This document shows positions 4,752-5,284 of a stretch of DNA of 5,284 nt, one piece after another. A program made the translations under genes and the position numbers. The notes below the pieces were generated by a model. That model was not told where the DNA came from. It was given only the letters and a program-made list of their open reading frames with translations, and searched no databases. This DNA comes from JASFEQ01 sp050122535 (GTDB taxonomy: Bacteria; Desulfobacterota; DSM-4660; Desulfatiglandales; HGW-15): positions 1 to 5,284 of the forward strand of contig JASFIT010000340.1 of NCBI GenBank assembly GCA_050122535.1, read 5' to 3'. Positions within the stretch are counted from its first letter, which is position 1. Each line of letters begins with the position of its first letter.

Positions 4752-5284
4752 CGTGGAAGAACTACGAAGGACCTTTTCCCGCATAGATGGCAGGGGATAC
4801 AAGGCATACAAGGACCTGGAGGGTGCTTACGATTTTGGTCAGTTTTCCCTCCACGTGGACCATGTGCAGGGGGACCCTTTTGCCGCGCCCTCAAAGGTGA
4901 GGGTGCGCGTTCCCATGAGTCGTGCAGCCCTTCCACCCTCCCTATTCCCCAACAAGGTGCGGCAGATGGCTTTCGAGGATTTCTTGGCGCGGAAGGTCCA
5001 GAGGGCCATATACAGGGTCTCGGAAAGGGTAAGGGGTAGCGGGAAAAGCGGCTTAATTGATATTGACGCGGGGGGTCAGGAAGTCCTGGAACGGACGGCC
5101 TGTAAGGTGACTTCCGACTGGGTGGAAGCGCGTATTTACGTGGGGCTGCCCGCTGCTGGCAGAAGGATTCTGGGGCGCCAGGCAGAGAAAATACTCTGTG
5201 ACCAGATTCCAAAGATCACTGAGCAGGGTCTCGTGTGGCAAAATCTCTCCCATGAACAGGCCAAGGCGTTTGCGGATTGTGTGG
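4744..5284 (+). CDS. Predicted ABC-class ATPase (COG3044 type), N-terminal part, runs off the window
   Basis: The frame opens at an ATG whose first 8 bases overlap the end of the FAU-1-like gene and stays open for 180 codons to the window edge. Family-typical blocks are L-x-x-I-D-G-R-G-Y-K-A-Y-K-D-L (about 11-25), Y-D-F-G-x-F-x-L-x-V-D-H-V-Q-G-D-P-F-A-A-P-S (29-50), R97-G-S-G-K-S-G-L-I-D-I-D (to 108), G-Q-E-V-L-E-R-T (111-118) and V133-G-L-P-A-x-G-R-x-I-L-G-R (to 145). These match the long proteins (roughly 550-600 residues) annotated as predicted ATPase of the ABC class. The GSGKSG at 98-103 belongs to the conserved N-terminal domain; the true Walker A should lie beyond the window. AAGGGG (4727-4732) is 11 bases upstream. 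The biological role of the family is unknown. The tight overlap suggests coupled translation with the putative RNase. Confidence 0.9.
   Translation, partial: MNSVEELRRTFSRIDGRGYKAYKDLEGAYDFGQFSLHVDHVQGDPFAAPSKVRVRVPMSRAALPPSLFPNKVRQMAFEDFLARKVQRAIYRVSERVRGSGKSGLIDIDAGGQEVLERTACKVTSDWVEARIYVGLPAAGRRILGRQAEKILCDQIPKITEQGLVWQNLSHEQAKAFADCV

Noticed and set aside
4661..5212. 183-codon minus-strand frame
   Set aside because: Opposite the clearly coding ABC-class ATPase frame and Pro/Ser/Arg-rich as shadow frames are.
1..5284. Defence island, CRISPR, toxin-antitoxin or phage system
   Set aside because: The name 'host attachment' is historical. No nuclease-toxin pair, repeat-spacer array, integrase, transposase or structural phage gene can be seen.

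Overview
The window looks like ordinary chromosome from an anaerobic bacterium. A Desulfobacterota (deltaproteobacterial) origin is my best guess. It rests on a rubrerythrin with a C-terminal rubredoxin domain, a DUF72 protein of the 'GCCGF' type, an archaeal-style FAU-1/DUF402 RNA-processing protein, and a GC-rich intergenic repeat of a kind I associate with such genomes. No rRNA, tRNA, CRISPR array, transposase or phage gene is visible.

Left part, minus strand (about 65-2690). Reading leftwards, a probable operon starts at a good sigma70-type promoter (2848-2875). It encodes a 'host attachment'/bacterial release-factor-like protein (2192-2689), an unrecognised 93-residue protein with a C-terminal four-cysteine motif (1839-2120), a VOC/glyoxalase-fold protein (1408-1806, GTG start) and a RimI-like GNAT acetyltransferase (920-1357). 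Gaps are 71, 32 and 50 bases and I see no convincing terminator between them. Just after the GNAT gene lies a possible broken small gene (792-906). It runs into a GC-rich element of nested inverted repeats (about 600-800). Beyond that is the rubrerythrin gene (65-562), an oxidative-stress protein that probably has its own transcription start. Bases 1-64 hold nothing I can assign.

Middle (2690-2991). This 300-base gap is a divergent regulatory region. Back-to-back -35 boxes lie 12 bases apart, one promoter pointing left and one right. A bulged hairpin sits in the presumed 5' leader of the rightward operon.

Right part, plus strand (2992-5284). Three genes are packed as an operon: a DUF72 (YecE-like) protein, a FAU-1-like protein with a C-terminal DUF402 domain, and the N-terminal 180 residues of a predicted ABC-class ATPase (COG3044 type), cut by the window edge. 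The FAU-1-like gene begins 17 bases after DUF72. The ATPase gene overlaps the FAU-1-like gene by 8 bases, so the two are probably translationally coupled. This pairing of a putative RNase with an uncharacterised ATPase is the most interesting functional hint here. The rest is mostly conserved but poorly understood housekeeping-type families, and I do not see a defence or mobile system.
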